A DNA stretch of 64,000 bases, from the NCBI GenBank assembly GCA_002224055.1, contig AZLU01000066.1, positions 55,712-119,711 of the forward strand. The letters are read 5' to 3'. Every line of letters starts with the position of its first letter. The first letter of the stretch is position 1. Positions 1-13,926 of the stretch are shown here, in pieces. A program made the position numbers and the translations under genes. Below the pieces are notes generated by a model that saw only the letters and a list, made by a program, of their open reading frames with translations, did not search any database and was not told the DNA's origin. The DNA comes from Pezizomycotina sp. ARF18 (Eukaryota > Ascomycota).

Positions 1-2966
1 TTCAAGAAGCCTTCGAAACAACCTATGGAGAGCGGGGAAAGGTTGAAACCAGGAAAAAGGGTATAAAACAAGAAATACCTTGGGTCCCCAAATAGTGAAT
101 AATAAATATAAATAAACCAATGGAACTATAGCAAAAGCGTTTCAAATGAGTAGCCCTCAAAGAATCCCTCGCCTGCGGTGGTTATTCTTAAATTAATAAT
201 AATTTGTGATCTTTATTGTATTTACTTCGTTTGCGTACTAGGCAATGCATATCGAAAAAAAAAAAAAAAAAAAAAGTCCGGGAAGAGAATAGAAAAGGTA
301 AGAGAGCTCAAAATCCTCAAGCATAAGGTTACCGAGAGCTCCACTTCGTGACAAATGGAAAGAGGGAAAAATGGCAAAATGTGCAAGGCTTTCGCAAGCA
401 AGTCCAGGTCCCAGGTGTTGCAGCGAAAACCAAAGCGAACACACCAAAAAAAAAAAAAAAAAAAAAAAAAGTTTAGAGATATTCACCTTCTTCAACGAGC
501 CTTTCGTGTCGGTAAGACACACCAGGTAACCAAGTATATATGTAAGAAGTGTAGGACTTCCCCTTTCAATTCCCGTAACCCGTTGGAAGAACCACGTTTA
601 TTGGGGGCTTTCCCTCGCTTCACTTTCTTCCTGGAGCTGAGATGTAAAGCGAGATAGAAGTGGGTTGTTATATTACCAGCGAACGAAGACGGCGATGCTT
701 GCAGTTGTGCCTGCGTGGTGTTTTTTTTTCCTGGGACAAAAACCGCTTACTAGGCTAGAGCGTAAAGGAAAGGTACTGATGCTGACGAAAAGGTAGAACG
801 GAAGTGGGGAGCTGGGCCTGAATTAAGCGGGAAGGGAAGACGATAGAAAGAAGAAAAAAAAAAAAAAAAAGGGAAGGGAAGGCAAAAAGATAAATACGAC
901 CTATACAATATCAAATGAGTATTTCGGCCCTTGTTAATCCTTTCTTTAAATTATCTCATAAGGCGAAGATAAACATTTAAATAAATACAAAGATGAGACT
1001 TAGAACATTATAATTGATAGACTAAGCAGTGCGAGAAATAATAAATAATACGAAGAAAAAATATAAATAATAGGCAAAGAGAGTAAGAGAGAGTAATGGA
1101 AACGACAATAATGACAGTAATAAGTACGGGGAATAAGAGACAAAGGGATACACTGGAAAGGCCCAGACTATTTTATTTATTTATTTTTCTAATTGGTGAA
1201 TACATATAAATAGTTTACCTGCAGCGTAATTTGATAGGACTTACCAAGTATCCCATTTATTCAGATTTGGAGAGACACACAGGGAAAATTTTTTTTTTTC
1301 AAAAAAAAAGTTTTCCTTCTCTTTCTTCCCTTTCTCTTTGGAGAGATAGAACCCAGCAAAAGGGCGGTTTATATTGGTCTCTAGGAGGTCCGATTGCTTA
1401 TTCCCTATATTCCCCAAGATATCCTAACAATACGGTACGTATATTGTTTTGTTGTTGTTTGTTTATAAATGGTTCCTGTTCTTAACGCAACACGGGAAAA
1501 CGAGAGGGGATCGAAGCGGGGAAAAGTGCGAAAAAGAAAAGGAAAAGAACGACTGATGATGTAAAGAGAGAGGGAAAAGGAAAGAAAGGCCAAGAAAAAG
1601 CGAAAAGAGGTTTCGAAAGAAGATTGTATCTGTTCTCTCTCTTCGAGATGAAATGGAAGAGACCGCTGCGATGATCACTGACCAAAACCGACAAAGGCTA
1701 CCTTTCTTCTCAAGCCGATTGTTTTTGTTTCCTTTTCTATTATTTATTTTCAAATTCATAATAGAAGACAACCGTAGCGATTGAAGGAGAACGGGGAAAA
1801 AACAGAGGATTAATCGTATTTCGTTTATTAAGTATTATTGTTTATTTTGGGGGGAAATAATATGAAATAATAAAATAAAATACAGTGGCCAGTAAGTAAG
1901 TAACAAGCTACTTATTTTAGTTTTATTTTCTATTATTTTTTTTTTTATTTTTATTTTTTTTTTGTTAATTCATTTTATTCGAGGGGGAATGAGAATCGAA
2001 AAAAAGGGTGTTCGTTCAAATTTTCCGTGCTTTTTAGGGTGAGTGTAAACCGTGACAAGTTTCCAAGCGAAAGAACTCCCCTTAACCTTTTACTACTGCT
2101 TTTACTTACTTTTTTTTTACCTTCTTCTACCTCTCAATCTGTGCTATGATGTCAGGACTCAGGATCCTGGCTGTATCTTGAGTCGCCCGCGAACAGCCTA
2201 TGAACGCCATTAAACTACTCCCCCCTTTGTGGTGGTCCCCCTCTTTTCTCCCCCGTTGAAATACTTAAACTTGGCACGGACGCCAGAAAAAAGAAAAAAA
2301 TTTTTTAAAGGTTGCATTAAAATTAAAAAAGTTTTGAAATAAGAGAAAGAAAGGAAGAGTTTCTCGAAGCCTCGAAACGAAAGATAGATCAATTTATTGA
2401 CCGGAGTGTGACCAAGACTTCCGGCTGTGAATTCAGTCTCCGTGAAAGGTGGGTTTGAGTATCGCCTCTGTTTTTTTTTTTTTCTGATACATATCCGCTA
2501 GGCTTGATGTTAAAACCGACGAGGAGAGATTTAGAAATAAGGCTATACCAGCGAGCCGTATCACCAAACGACACCGGTACCTAGCACCTCGAGACCCCGC
2601 TATAATATATACAATTATACGGGCAGCGAGTTAGTTTGAGCTTAGAACCATGATGACGGTAGTGATAGTCGTTCCAAGTTGCTAAAACAAACCGGGAAGC
2701 AAAGAATAAGTGGTCTGATTTCGTGAAACGGCTGCAAAGACGCTCCAACAGGGCAATTAGTTGTGGAAGCGGAAAGGGAAAAAAAGGTCACACATCTTCG
2801 CAAGTGTACTTTACCAAGAAGAGGAAATAATAAATGAATAAATAACTTGCTCTGACCGAGAAATTCATTTCTTTTGAAGACATTTCCCGCAATTCCCACT
2901 AATTTTGCGGGCAATATTTGGCTACTCGAGCCATCGGGCGTGTGTACTCAGGTACTACTATCACTC

Positions 2967-3001
<35 letters not shown>

Positions 3002-4072
3002 TAAGGCAAGGAAATAGCTGGTCGCATTCCATACTGATCGGAATCCATACCAAGATATCACGCACTAAAATTTACCCCGTCACGAAAAGCCTTTAGTGAG
3101 GGCTCTTTTCCTTTTACTCTCTTCCTGGCTTTCGCCTTTTTTTTTTTTTTTTTTTTTTTTTGGGGGGGGGGTTTGTGTGTGAGGACCACTGGAAACGGTT
3201 CGCAGAGTTCTGGCGATAATATTGGCAATATCATTTGATATTCGTTGTTAAAAAGCATCCTCCAGGCTGCAGAGCCTCTCTCGTTTTTGGAAGCTGAATC
3301 CGACGAGCTGCATTCACTTTCGGAGACGTGGTGCACTCTTTCTGTCAAATCCTCTCACAAATTCCAAGCAACTTCATGCTCAATGTGTGAGTGATGATAT
3401 CATCGTTGTACCCTCTGAAGATGCGTTTCAACTCTCAAGCCTTTTTGAAAACAGTGGAGTTTGAGATGCCTTTTCCCCCCTTACAACTTGGGGTAAAGGT
3501 TCTAGAAAATATAATCGTTAGCCTTCAGGAATAAATATTACGCAAAAAAGCTCTAAAAGAAAGGGTGAATACGCGATCGAGGTAGAATTCGGCATGTGCT
3601 GTCAACAGCTTCAAGAAGGAGAAAGGTTGAACTAAGGGTGTGTGAGAATTCTTTTATTATTTTTCTTCTTATTTTTGTTTATTTATTATTGGGCAAGTAT
3701 TTTTTTTTTTTGGGGGGCGGCGTTTTTTAGTGCGAAAGTGAATTAAAAATCCCTGGAAAGCGGTGACGTCGGTGTGGATTCGCCTCGCTACGAGCCCCTG
3801 GTTGTAAAATAAAATAAACAGCCAACCAGCAATATAAAAACTTCGAGAAAATAAAAAAGAAGAAAAAAAAAAAAAAAAAGGAAATATACGTACAAAACAA
3901 ATACGTGCGTGTACACGCGCGCGCAAAAATTCATGCCAGAAAGTAAGTCTGCACAATACGAAAATCGTCGATCTTTCTCTCAAAACCTTCCTTTCGAGAC
4001 CAGCTGATTGAGTGTTATGTATAAGTATTTCTCTTTTGCAGCGCTCGTGTGGTTTCAAGTTTCCTGAAAGTT
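1..4072. other. Gene-poor AT-rich intergenic DNA
   Basis: I see no protein family or RNA gene here. Open frames are short and are carried by homopolymers, so their products are mostly Lys or Phe runs. Long runs include A21 at 255-275, A25 at 446-470, A28 at 2971-2998 and T25 at 3137-3161, the last followed directly by G10. The A28 and T25 runs face each other across about 140 nt and could fold back. The right part is the 3' flank of the leftward LENG1-like gene. Confidence 0.6.
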
Positions 4073-5527
4073 TCATGCACCGAACTGGCGGCTATATTTT
4101 CCACGGCCCGAGGAGTTAGATGTAATGGTCCAGCGTTCGGGATTTCGAAATTTCTGTTCGCTATCCAGCAGCGCCTCTAACTTCAACCGCTCAGCCTGCT
4201 CTCTTTTGCGCTGTTCCTCCCGTAGCTTTTCCATGGAAGATTTCTCCGGATGACTTTCCTGTCTGGGAGAATGTTTCCTTCTTTCCTCCTCCTGGGGCTG
4301 CGGGATCTCCTGCGAGAACGATCGGGTGACCCCCGTCGCTTCGTTCTCGTCGGTGACGTTGAGGTTGAAGTAGATCGCCTGCTCCGGTCCCGGTGGCGAT
4401 CGTGATGCCGGCGGTGACGACGTGCCGGGATCTGCTTCGCTTTTCTGAACGTCGCGCTTCATCATGGTGTTTCTCTGGAGCCCGACGACTATGATTCGAC
4501 TCGTACGGCTGGAACCTCTTTCTGTCTTGAGGAATTGCTGCCTTGATATCTACGTTCGTTCTCAGCTTCATGATGCCTGCTACCACTTCTCCTTCGAGAT
4601 CTGTCGTCGTTGTCGTCGTTACACGTGGAGCGATGATCATGTTCGTCCACGCGTCTTCTCCTTGTCTCGAGGAGCCTTTGATCAACGCCAATCCCCATAT
4701 CTGCGTCTCTCTTCTTCTTTCTCTCGCAACATCCTCCCTCTGTTCTCTAAGCTTCTTTAGGCCAGATTTTATGGCGTTCAACGGATCATTATTCTCGCGA
4801 ACCCTAGTTTCTATCCTTTCCTCCCACTGCTTCTTCTTTTCTTCCTTCTCGCGCTCTGCTTGCGATACCTTGTCCACTGACGCATACCACGGGCGGAAGG
4901 TTCCGAAATCTTCATGGTGTACTGTGCTTCGTACGAGGCTTCTTCGCGAGCCTTATCAGCCATATATTCCACATTTTGTGATGATTTACATCTGGTAGTT
5001 CGCGGGCTGTCCTGCCGCGTCCTTCGGATTATCCAGTGTCGGAAGAGGTTGATATGTCCATCTGCTCCGACCAACGGTGCCTGAGCAGATTTGTTATACT
5101 TCGTAGTGCGCGCGACCCTCATATTTCCTTCAGGCGACCCAGGCGACGCTTTCCTACGCTCCCTCATTGGCTCCGACGGGAACTCGTCGCCATCATGATT
5201 GTCGTGGCTTGATCTGCTGTGAGCGGATGTTATCCCTTGCGCAGTTCCGCCAGCATCGATTTCTGCACTTCCTCCATTCTGTTGCTCCATTTGCTTCCTC
5301 AAGATCATCATGCGCCGTTCGGCGTCTACCTCCTGCATGCGTCGCTCTTCTTCCTCCTCTTTGAGCTTCGCCTCGTGTTCGTCCCGCCGAACGCGTTCCT
5401 GGTTTTTCACGTTGTACACGTGCCATGACTTGTGGTGTAGAATGTTCCTATATAAGGGAGTATTGAATATTAGTAGTCGTTATAGATGAAAATGACCCAG
5501 AAGCAGATATTGTACTTACAGTGGCAT
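4073..5527 (-). CDS. LENG1/CIR-N-type protein (putative spliceosome-associated factor)
   Basis: The N terminus reads MPLNILHHKSWHVYN and continues into RVRRDE and a Glu/Arg-rich helix. This is the CIR_N signature of leukocyte-receptor-cluster member 1 (LENG1) and CBF1-interacting co-repressors, which are nuclear and linked to the spliceosome. The start is well supported: the ATG at 5527 is followed after eight bases by a 72-nt intron (5448-5519, GTAAGT...TAG), and splicing restores MPL-NIL. Further on come a PWYAS motif, a basic RS-like middle and a C terminus EKLREEQRKREQAERLKLEA...RGKYSRQFGA, which matches the RRYNSQFN ending of LENG1. At least one frame change is seen near 4897, where one G missing from a short run restores ISGTFRPWY; more occur in the middle. 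The gene is divergent from SEC18 and shares about 450 nt of promoter. The family call is firm; the role is inferred from homologues. Confidence 0.85.
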
Positions 5528-5980
5528 CTTGCCTGTTTGTGATGTTGAAAGATTGCCGGAGGAAGATCGGAGGTGAGTTTGAAATGAATAGAGCCGGAGA
5601 TGTGGCTTGTGCTGTTGACGGATTAGGTAAGCACCGCCACGTACCAGCCTCATATAAGCTCCGAAGCTAAGCAAGTTTTAATGGATACGTTGTTGCGTAC
5701 CGTAACTTATCTCAAACATCTCCAACTTGTTATCATACGTACGCTTGTTGCTCTTCCCTCGAAATGGACATGGTGTCAAAGTTGTAACTTGCCAAAGCAA
5801 AATATAAAACCTTATAATACTTAAGCTGCTGTTCCTATACCAGCGGTTATTTCTATTCTCTCAAACATAAACCTCGAGGTCCTTTTGTATTACTGCAAGC
5901 TACTTCCCACGATAGTATCGTTCCAGTTCTTTGTTTCCTTTCCTTCCAGTTAAAAAGCTATCGTTCATAGGCAGGAAACC
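5528..5980. promoter_or_regulatory. Shared divergent promoter of the LENG1-like gene and SEC18
   Basis: The two start codons (5527 on minus, 5981 on plus) point away from each other across 453 nt, so both promoters must lie here or overlap. I see no canonical TATA box that can be assigned with confidence. A stretch resembling 5S rRNA lies inside and is listed separately. Confidence 0.55.
5636..5710 (+). ncRNA. Possible 5S rRNA-like fragment (degenerate)
   Basis: The string AGCTCCGAAGCTAAGCAAG (5658-5676) is nearly identical to the conserved core of fungal 5S rRNA (ATCTCCGAAGTTAAGCAAG), which holds the box A region of the internal promoter. ATGGATACGT a little downstream resembles the TTGGATGGGTGACC block but is poor. 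The 5' third does not resemble 5S rRNA. It could be a 5S relic, a 5S-derived SINE head, or chance. Confidence 0.3.
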
Positions 5981-8675
<2,695 letters not shown>

Positions 8676-9834
8676 GCCATCGACGATTAGTGGATTCGGT
8701 GGTGGATTACAGTGATTTTACTTTCTTTTTTTGGTTCTAATGTAAGAAGATATTCTTTTTTTCTTTCCCCTACAGAAATGCATGTATCACGTATAAAGCA
8801 AGAGAACCCGAGTATATGAATATAGAAGAGATTTGCAAAAAAAGCACTCTTTTTGCTTCTCATTGGTTTACCGTAGTTTTATTACTCCGCTGTCTTGCAT
8901 AGAGACGCGATGTTATATTTTTTTATTCATTCGTATCTCAACAGATAGCAGCAGTAATCGTCGATCATTGTTGTGACCAATCACCCCGGCCCCTCCGTGC
9001 TTGCGCCATGCAAAACAGCTTATCAATTACTGTATACGAACTGATCTGAAGTTATATAATTTCTTTCATCTGTGGTACAGCTGTCCCCGTGAGTAAAAAT
9101 GGGTCTTAGCCGGTTGCCGATTACTCTGCAGGTTCTTGGGGGGGGGGTGCGATATTCACAAAGCTGCAGCACAAACTGACACCTCCACTGTCCAACATCA
9201 AGAAGATATATTCTGTAAGGGGGAGTTGCTTGGAGAAAGCAAAAAGAGACAAATACTAACGGGGTAAATTGTTAATTTATCCCCTCTTATCGAAGCGGCG
9301 ATAAGGATTCTAAAACACCGAGAATGGAAAGCAGAGCAAAAATTAAAAGCGAAAATTGAAAAGAAATAAAAGACACAGGCCGATATTCATTTATCCTCGG
9401 AGTCACCGGGCGAATGAGGGTCACAAACTGCCTTTTCTTTCTTCAATCTTAGCCGAGTTCGAAGACGAGTTAAAAGTAGACCGCGATTGAATGATACTCA
9501 ATATAAATTGTCAGAGCTGAAATGATAATAAAACGAAATACCCACAAACGGAAATTTAGCATGAGGAAGTATGATTGGAATAAGTGGACTCGGCCTTCAA
9601 CTCGAGGGAAAGTACGCTCTGATAGGTTTAAACCAAGTAATACGGAGCTGGAAAATAAATACTAGAAACAAGAATGATAACAAAAGAGATTGCTATTTGA
9701 TGATATTCAACGCCAGGACAACATAACAATGAATATATGTGAAGAAAGGAGACCGATATTATTGAAAAGAAAAAAGAATGGGAAGGTAAACTTAAACATG
9801 TACAATAACCTTGCTAACCCTTAAAGCCATTATC
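8676..9834. other. Convergent 3' intergenic region between SEC18 and HYM1
   Basis: Both neighbours end here. No coding signal is seen. It holds two adjacent hairpin-forming stretches, GGGGTAAATTGTTAATTT followed by ATCCCC (about 9260-9283) and CTTATCG-AAGCGG-CGATAAG (about 9286-9305), and a G10 run near 9138. Transcript 3' ends of both genes are expected in this interval. Confidence 0.5.
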
Positions 9835-11463
9835 TCATATTGGTGTAGCTTGTCCGGGCATTTGCTCGATTTGCTTCATAAGGAATGCCTTTCATCGTTG
9901 AATTGATCGTCCTCTGAGATTGGAAGATATTAACTATTAGTATACTTTCGAAAACCTGCTCACCAAAATGATGGCGTTATCACGATATAGAGAAGAGTAA
10001 GGCAAGTGAAGCTATAACCCCACCTTTTCGATCTTCATGGAATTTCGGCAGAAAACGCAGCAGCTGATCCCTGTTTTTCAGCAGCAGCCCTTCAACAGTT
10101 TACTTTTCTTGGGTTGGCAACGAAGACCTTGAAGACGTGGAACGCTTCGTATTGGACGTTCTTCGACTTGTCTCGGAGGAGTTCATGCAGAGTTTCAGGT
10201 GCTCGGGCGAGTCGACGTATGCGGTCATGATATGTAGTTGGCCCTATCCAATAATATTTCGCCCAGAAGCTTGATAGACTGCCGCTTCGTTATGTAGTTC
10301 TCAGATATCAAGAGCGTGTTGTATTTGTCGAAAAACTATTATTAAAAGGATTCAAACACGATTTAGTTCCCCATGTATGCAAACGGCCAAAATAGTGGAG
10401 GTATCCTTGCATTGGGGCGCAGTTGTCCTTACAGATTCGTAATGTGTCTCGAGAAACTCTGCGACCATTGTTTTGTGGCGTGTTAAAAGATCCTATCGTA
10501 AAAGTAAAGAAAATATTAGAACTCGGAGGAGAATAAAACTCTGGAAAGGGCTAAAGCCCAAAGGAAAAAAAAAAAAAAACTGTTTTAGTCCTACTTTAAA
10601 GGTAGAAAACGCATCGCTAGAAACGTCAAATCTCCCGCCCTGGACGTAAGTAAAGAATAGCCAGAATTGTCGTCGTACAAGACCATTCTTGCTAAGCTTT
10701 CGTATTTGAAGGCCTCGCGTAGGATCTGGCCGCAGTTTGTAGCGATGTCCGACCTTTCATAACCTTGTACTAATATTATGAGGTGTCTGGCCTGGTATGT
10801 GTGAGGTAATTTACGCAAGGCTGTTGATTCATCACAACATGCCGCAGTAGCGCATTGAATATCGCAGTCGTATCTTTCTGGCCTTTATTAAAAACCGAAC
10901 GCGTGATTGTTAGGGAGCAATCCGTCTAGAATGTTCATCTGGGAGCATATAAGGAATACCTCGAAATCCAATCGTGGAAAAATTGATCGCCAGGACGGGT
11001 AATATGTCCGAATTATAGACCTCCTGTGCTACCAGGCCAACTTGTTCGGGAACAGGCTCGGTCTCTAGAGAAACAGCTGCGTTAGCTTTATTATTCAAGT
11101 TCTGGACTTGTTTTTCTATAGCTGTTCCCAGTTCTTCTCTTATCATTAGTGTTTGGTACGAACTCACCTGCATTTCCTTGCAGTGTTACCTTCATCTGAG
11201 CTAGGGTCCGCGAGAGTTCTTCTTGCGCCTATTTGCCTTGCTGTCAGCGCTATCACGGATAAACAGTGTGTGAGAATACAATTTTCCCTTTTACTACGCG
11301 ATGGCTACCTCATGTTGTGTAGACAAGACGTTGGAGGCAGAGGAACAGCTCAACGTACAGCTCTTTTCGACAATGGTTGGTCTAATTTCGTTACGTTCTC
11401 CCGCACGCTTCGTACAAGCTCCTGTGGCGACTTCTGTCGACCTCTGCCGAACAGGAATGACAT
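9835..11463 (-). CDS. hym1: Hym1/HymA/Mo25 scaffold protein
   Basis: Mo25 proteins are all-helical scaffolds that activate germinal-centre kinases upstream of NDR kinase in the RAM/MOR network, controlling polarity, conidiophore development and cell separation. The ATG at 11463 gives [20 protein letters not shown], the family start. Next come [130 protein letters not shown], and a C terminus [11 protein letters not shown]...[13 protein letters not shown] before the TGA at 9835. Several introns interrupt it, including one after QGNA (to about 11082) and one after DAFSTFK. A frame break near 10789 is repaired by one extra C in a run. It ends tail-to-tail with SEC18. Family identity is firm. Confidence 0.93.
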
Positions 11464-12690
11464 TGTGGTGTTATTGTTGTTGATGTGGTGAAGTTATGGA
11501 CTGTGGATTCGGTACGCTAGAATGATACTGTTCGAAGGACACTAGTTCCTGCGACAGCGAATCCAAGTTTTAGAAACTGGGACAAGAGCGGTCGTCACTT
11601 GTTGCTTGTCTATCGAGGATAGCCGTGAGCTTTCAGACTAAAGTTACTTCGTAATAATGCGGCCGAAGTTAAATTATCAAAGACCTTGGACGATTAGAAG
11701 TGGACGACGTGGAGGTGTGAAGGAGGGTTTGAATACTCGTTTCAGAGCTCAAAATTTTTGAGGGGAGCTTTATGTATAGGCAGCAGAGGAAATGTAGGAA
11801 ATGTCTCTTACGGCTTTGCTGTAGTTGCGTGCATTTAGTATTAGTACTTAAGTAGGTGATTGTTGTTTCCGCTATCGTTTTTTCCCCCCCAACAGGCCTG
11901 GCCAGTAAAATAAAAACCACCAGGAAAGCTTTAATAGCAAACATTCGAAAGCACAACTTCCTACGTTTTTTATTTGTACAATACGTCTGCTATCATTGAT
12001 TTTCTAGCTCGGAGCGCGAAAGGAAAATATTTATATAATTACCGATCAATAGCTTTCTGTCCGAGTTCAGCCAGCTGTTTCCACTTATGGCACCGGGAGT
12101 TCCCAGGAAAGAGGAATCTCTTGACGATAATATATTTATTTATGCTTGTCGTGTCAACTCTTGCGGCTCTGATTTGGAGTACTTGCCTCCATGCTATAAC
12201 CGAACTAGGGAGCTCTGCACGAGGAGCTTCACTCACCATTTCCTTGGGAGAATTTGATCTGGACGAATACTAGCGCAATCGTTCCATGTGTGAAAGATAT
12301 GTACGCCACAAATCCTCGCGTTTAGCGGTCAACCATCGACTGTCGGTAAGAAATGAAGCCTCGAGTTTAATAACCGGGCTGTTGCCTGTGGCAGTGTGGA
12401 GTTGCCTGATTTCTACCACTGCATCGGTACCCTGACCAAGTTTGCTTTATCCGTGTTAAAAGTTTTTTTTTTTCGCTGCCCTTCTTTTCAAAAGTGACCA
12501 CTTTTAGAAATCGTAATTTAAAAAAAAAAAATTCAAGGTGGTAGGTAGGTGCTAGAACCAATCAATGAAAAAATTGTATTGGTATAAGTTATAACTACTA
12601 CCTACTCTACAGAATGAAGAGAGAGCAAGCAGGAGAGAGAGAGAGAGAACAGGACTGCTAAGATATACTAATCGTGTGCTGAAGAGATGG
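11464..12690. other. Intergenic region upstream of HYM1
   Basis: This is the 5' flank of HYM1 and of the rightward gene beyond 12.7 kb. Open frames of up to about 100 codons on both strands near 11.7-12.3 kb carry no motif I recognise. A short GA microsatellite, (GA)n, lies near 12638-12652. No RNA gene is seen. Confidence 0.5.
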
Positions 12691-12691
12691 A

Positions 12692-12736
12692 ACCTTCCGG
12701 CGGTCACGTGCTAGGACTGATCACGTGATGGAAGGT
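12692..12736. promoter_or_regulatory. CACGTG dyad promoter element
   Basis: The order is ACCTTCC (12692-12698), TCACGTG (12704-12710), TCACGTGA (12721-12728), GGAAGGT (12730-12736). The outer 7-mers are exact reverse complements and enclose two E-boxes, giving an imperfect dyad of 45 nt. TCACGTG is the core bound by Cbf1/USF-type bHLH factors in fungi (established knowledge). It lies about 270 nt upstream of the next rightward gene, so I infer a regulatory role. Confidence 0.5.
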
Positions 12737-12769
12737 AGGTTGCGTGCTAAATAGGCGTGCCCTGCAGCG

Positions 12770-12838
12770 CTAAAATCGAAAATACGTGTTCAAGTGGTCT
12801 TGGCGGGTTTCTTCACTAAAATCGAAAATATCTTGGCG
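12770..12838 (+). promoter_or_regulatory. Duplicated promoter module (CTAAAATCGAAAATA + TCTTGGCG)
   Basis: CTAAAATCGAAAATA occurs at 12770-12784 and again at 12816-12830. Each copy is followed by TCTTGGCG (12798-12805 and 12831-12838), with spacings of 13 and 0 nt. The duplication sits between the CACGTG dyad and the rightward gene. TTGGCG resembles E2F/MBF-like cores but I cannot assign a factor. Confidence 0.35.
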
Positions 12839-13003
12839 CTTTTTTTTTTTTTTTTTGAAAAAAGTGGCCCAGAAAATTATTTAATCTTTCAACTTTCTCT
12901 CGCTCTCTACTCCTTTTTCAATTTTTGTTTTCAACAACCACCACTGGTTCGCGACAACAACAAACAGAGCAGCAACGGCGGCAGCAGCAATGCCCCTCCC
13001 CCC

Positions 13004-13926
13004 ATGCCTCGAGTTAATGTAAGTTTATGACCACGCACTTTCCCCTCCATTTCACCATTTCCTTTGCTTCACTTTTTCCCCCTCAACACCTGCGAAAATG
13101 GCGAAATCAAAAGAGAAACAAAAAATAAAGCCGCTCTAGCGGAAACGAGCGATGCGGAAATTAATAGCAGGGTTAATCAAAAAATCTCTATCAAAAAGGG
13201 GAGTAGCTCTCCCAGTCGCGGGAATAAGAAAGTGGAGAAAGATAAGGGCGCCGAGGTCTCGAGGATCCATTCCGGCGACCGGCACGCTACCGTTACCTGC
13301 GGCTTTGAGGAGCTCAAACACGTCATCACCGTAAGTACCAAAATCCTGGCCTTGCACGACACCAGATTTTAACTATATTTCCAACACAGTTCGATATCGA
13401 GCAGCGCATGACTGCGATGGCTGCGGATAATGCTGAGCTGAGAGCGATCGTCCTCCGCAACAAAGGCAAATAAAGTATCTCGGAGCAAGTCCAAGGCCGA
13501 GCTAGCATATTAAGCAGGGAAAATCACTAATTCTAGTTATTTCCTTCATCAGCGTACTAGCTCCGTCGTGTTCAAGAGGCAGATCCTCGACGCCGTTCTC
13601 GAAAAAACCGGCGTGCACAAAGGAAAAGATTTCAACGCGAGGTTAGCAGCATGGTTCAGCGAAAGGTCAAATGCGCAGCTTCGTCATTTCGGTCTTCGGC
13701 GCCGCGACGAAGACCTCCTCCGCATCGGACCCGGCAGCCTTCGCCAGAAGTTGAACAAAAAAGTACACCAAGCGCCGGAGGCGCGGAGAAGGAGCTTAAG
13801 GACTGGGCTGAAGGTAGATCACGCAGGTGGGCAAGGCTCGTTAACGAGGTCCTATTCAAAGAGGACGATGGCGAGGACGAAGATGATAACGATTCGGATG
13901 ATGATTACGAGGACGAAGATCAATAG
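13004..13926 (+). CDS. Uncharacterised protein with acidic C-terminal tail
   Basis: I do not recognise the family. Coding support comes from composition and splicing. A Ser/Asn/Pro-rich leader ends PPPMPRVN at a GTAAGT donor (13019). A Lys/Ser-rich exon then reads KGSSSPSRGNKKVEKDKG and ends FEELKHVIT at a second GTAAGT (13331). The next exon begins at 13389 with FDIEQRMTAMAADNAELRAI, a coiled-coil-like helix. The last exon reads VFKRQILDAVLEKTGVHKGK and then, in another frame, EKELKDWAEGRSRRWARLVN and a tail of nearly pure Asp/Glu ending DYEDEDQ before TAG. At least one frame change lies in the last exon. An acidic tail and basic N-terminal half would suit a nuclear or chromatin protein, but that is only a guess. 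The start codon is not resolved. Confidence 0.5.

Noticed and set aside
4464-4998. Rightward frames over the LENG1-like gene
   Set aside because: They mirror the Glu/Arg-rich leftward coding sequence as Ser/Leu/Phe-rich text and have no family match.
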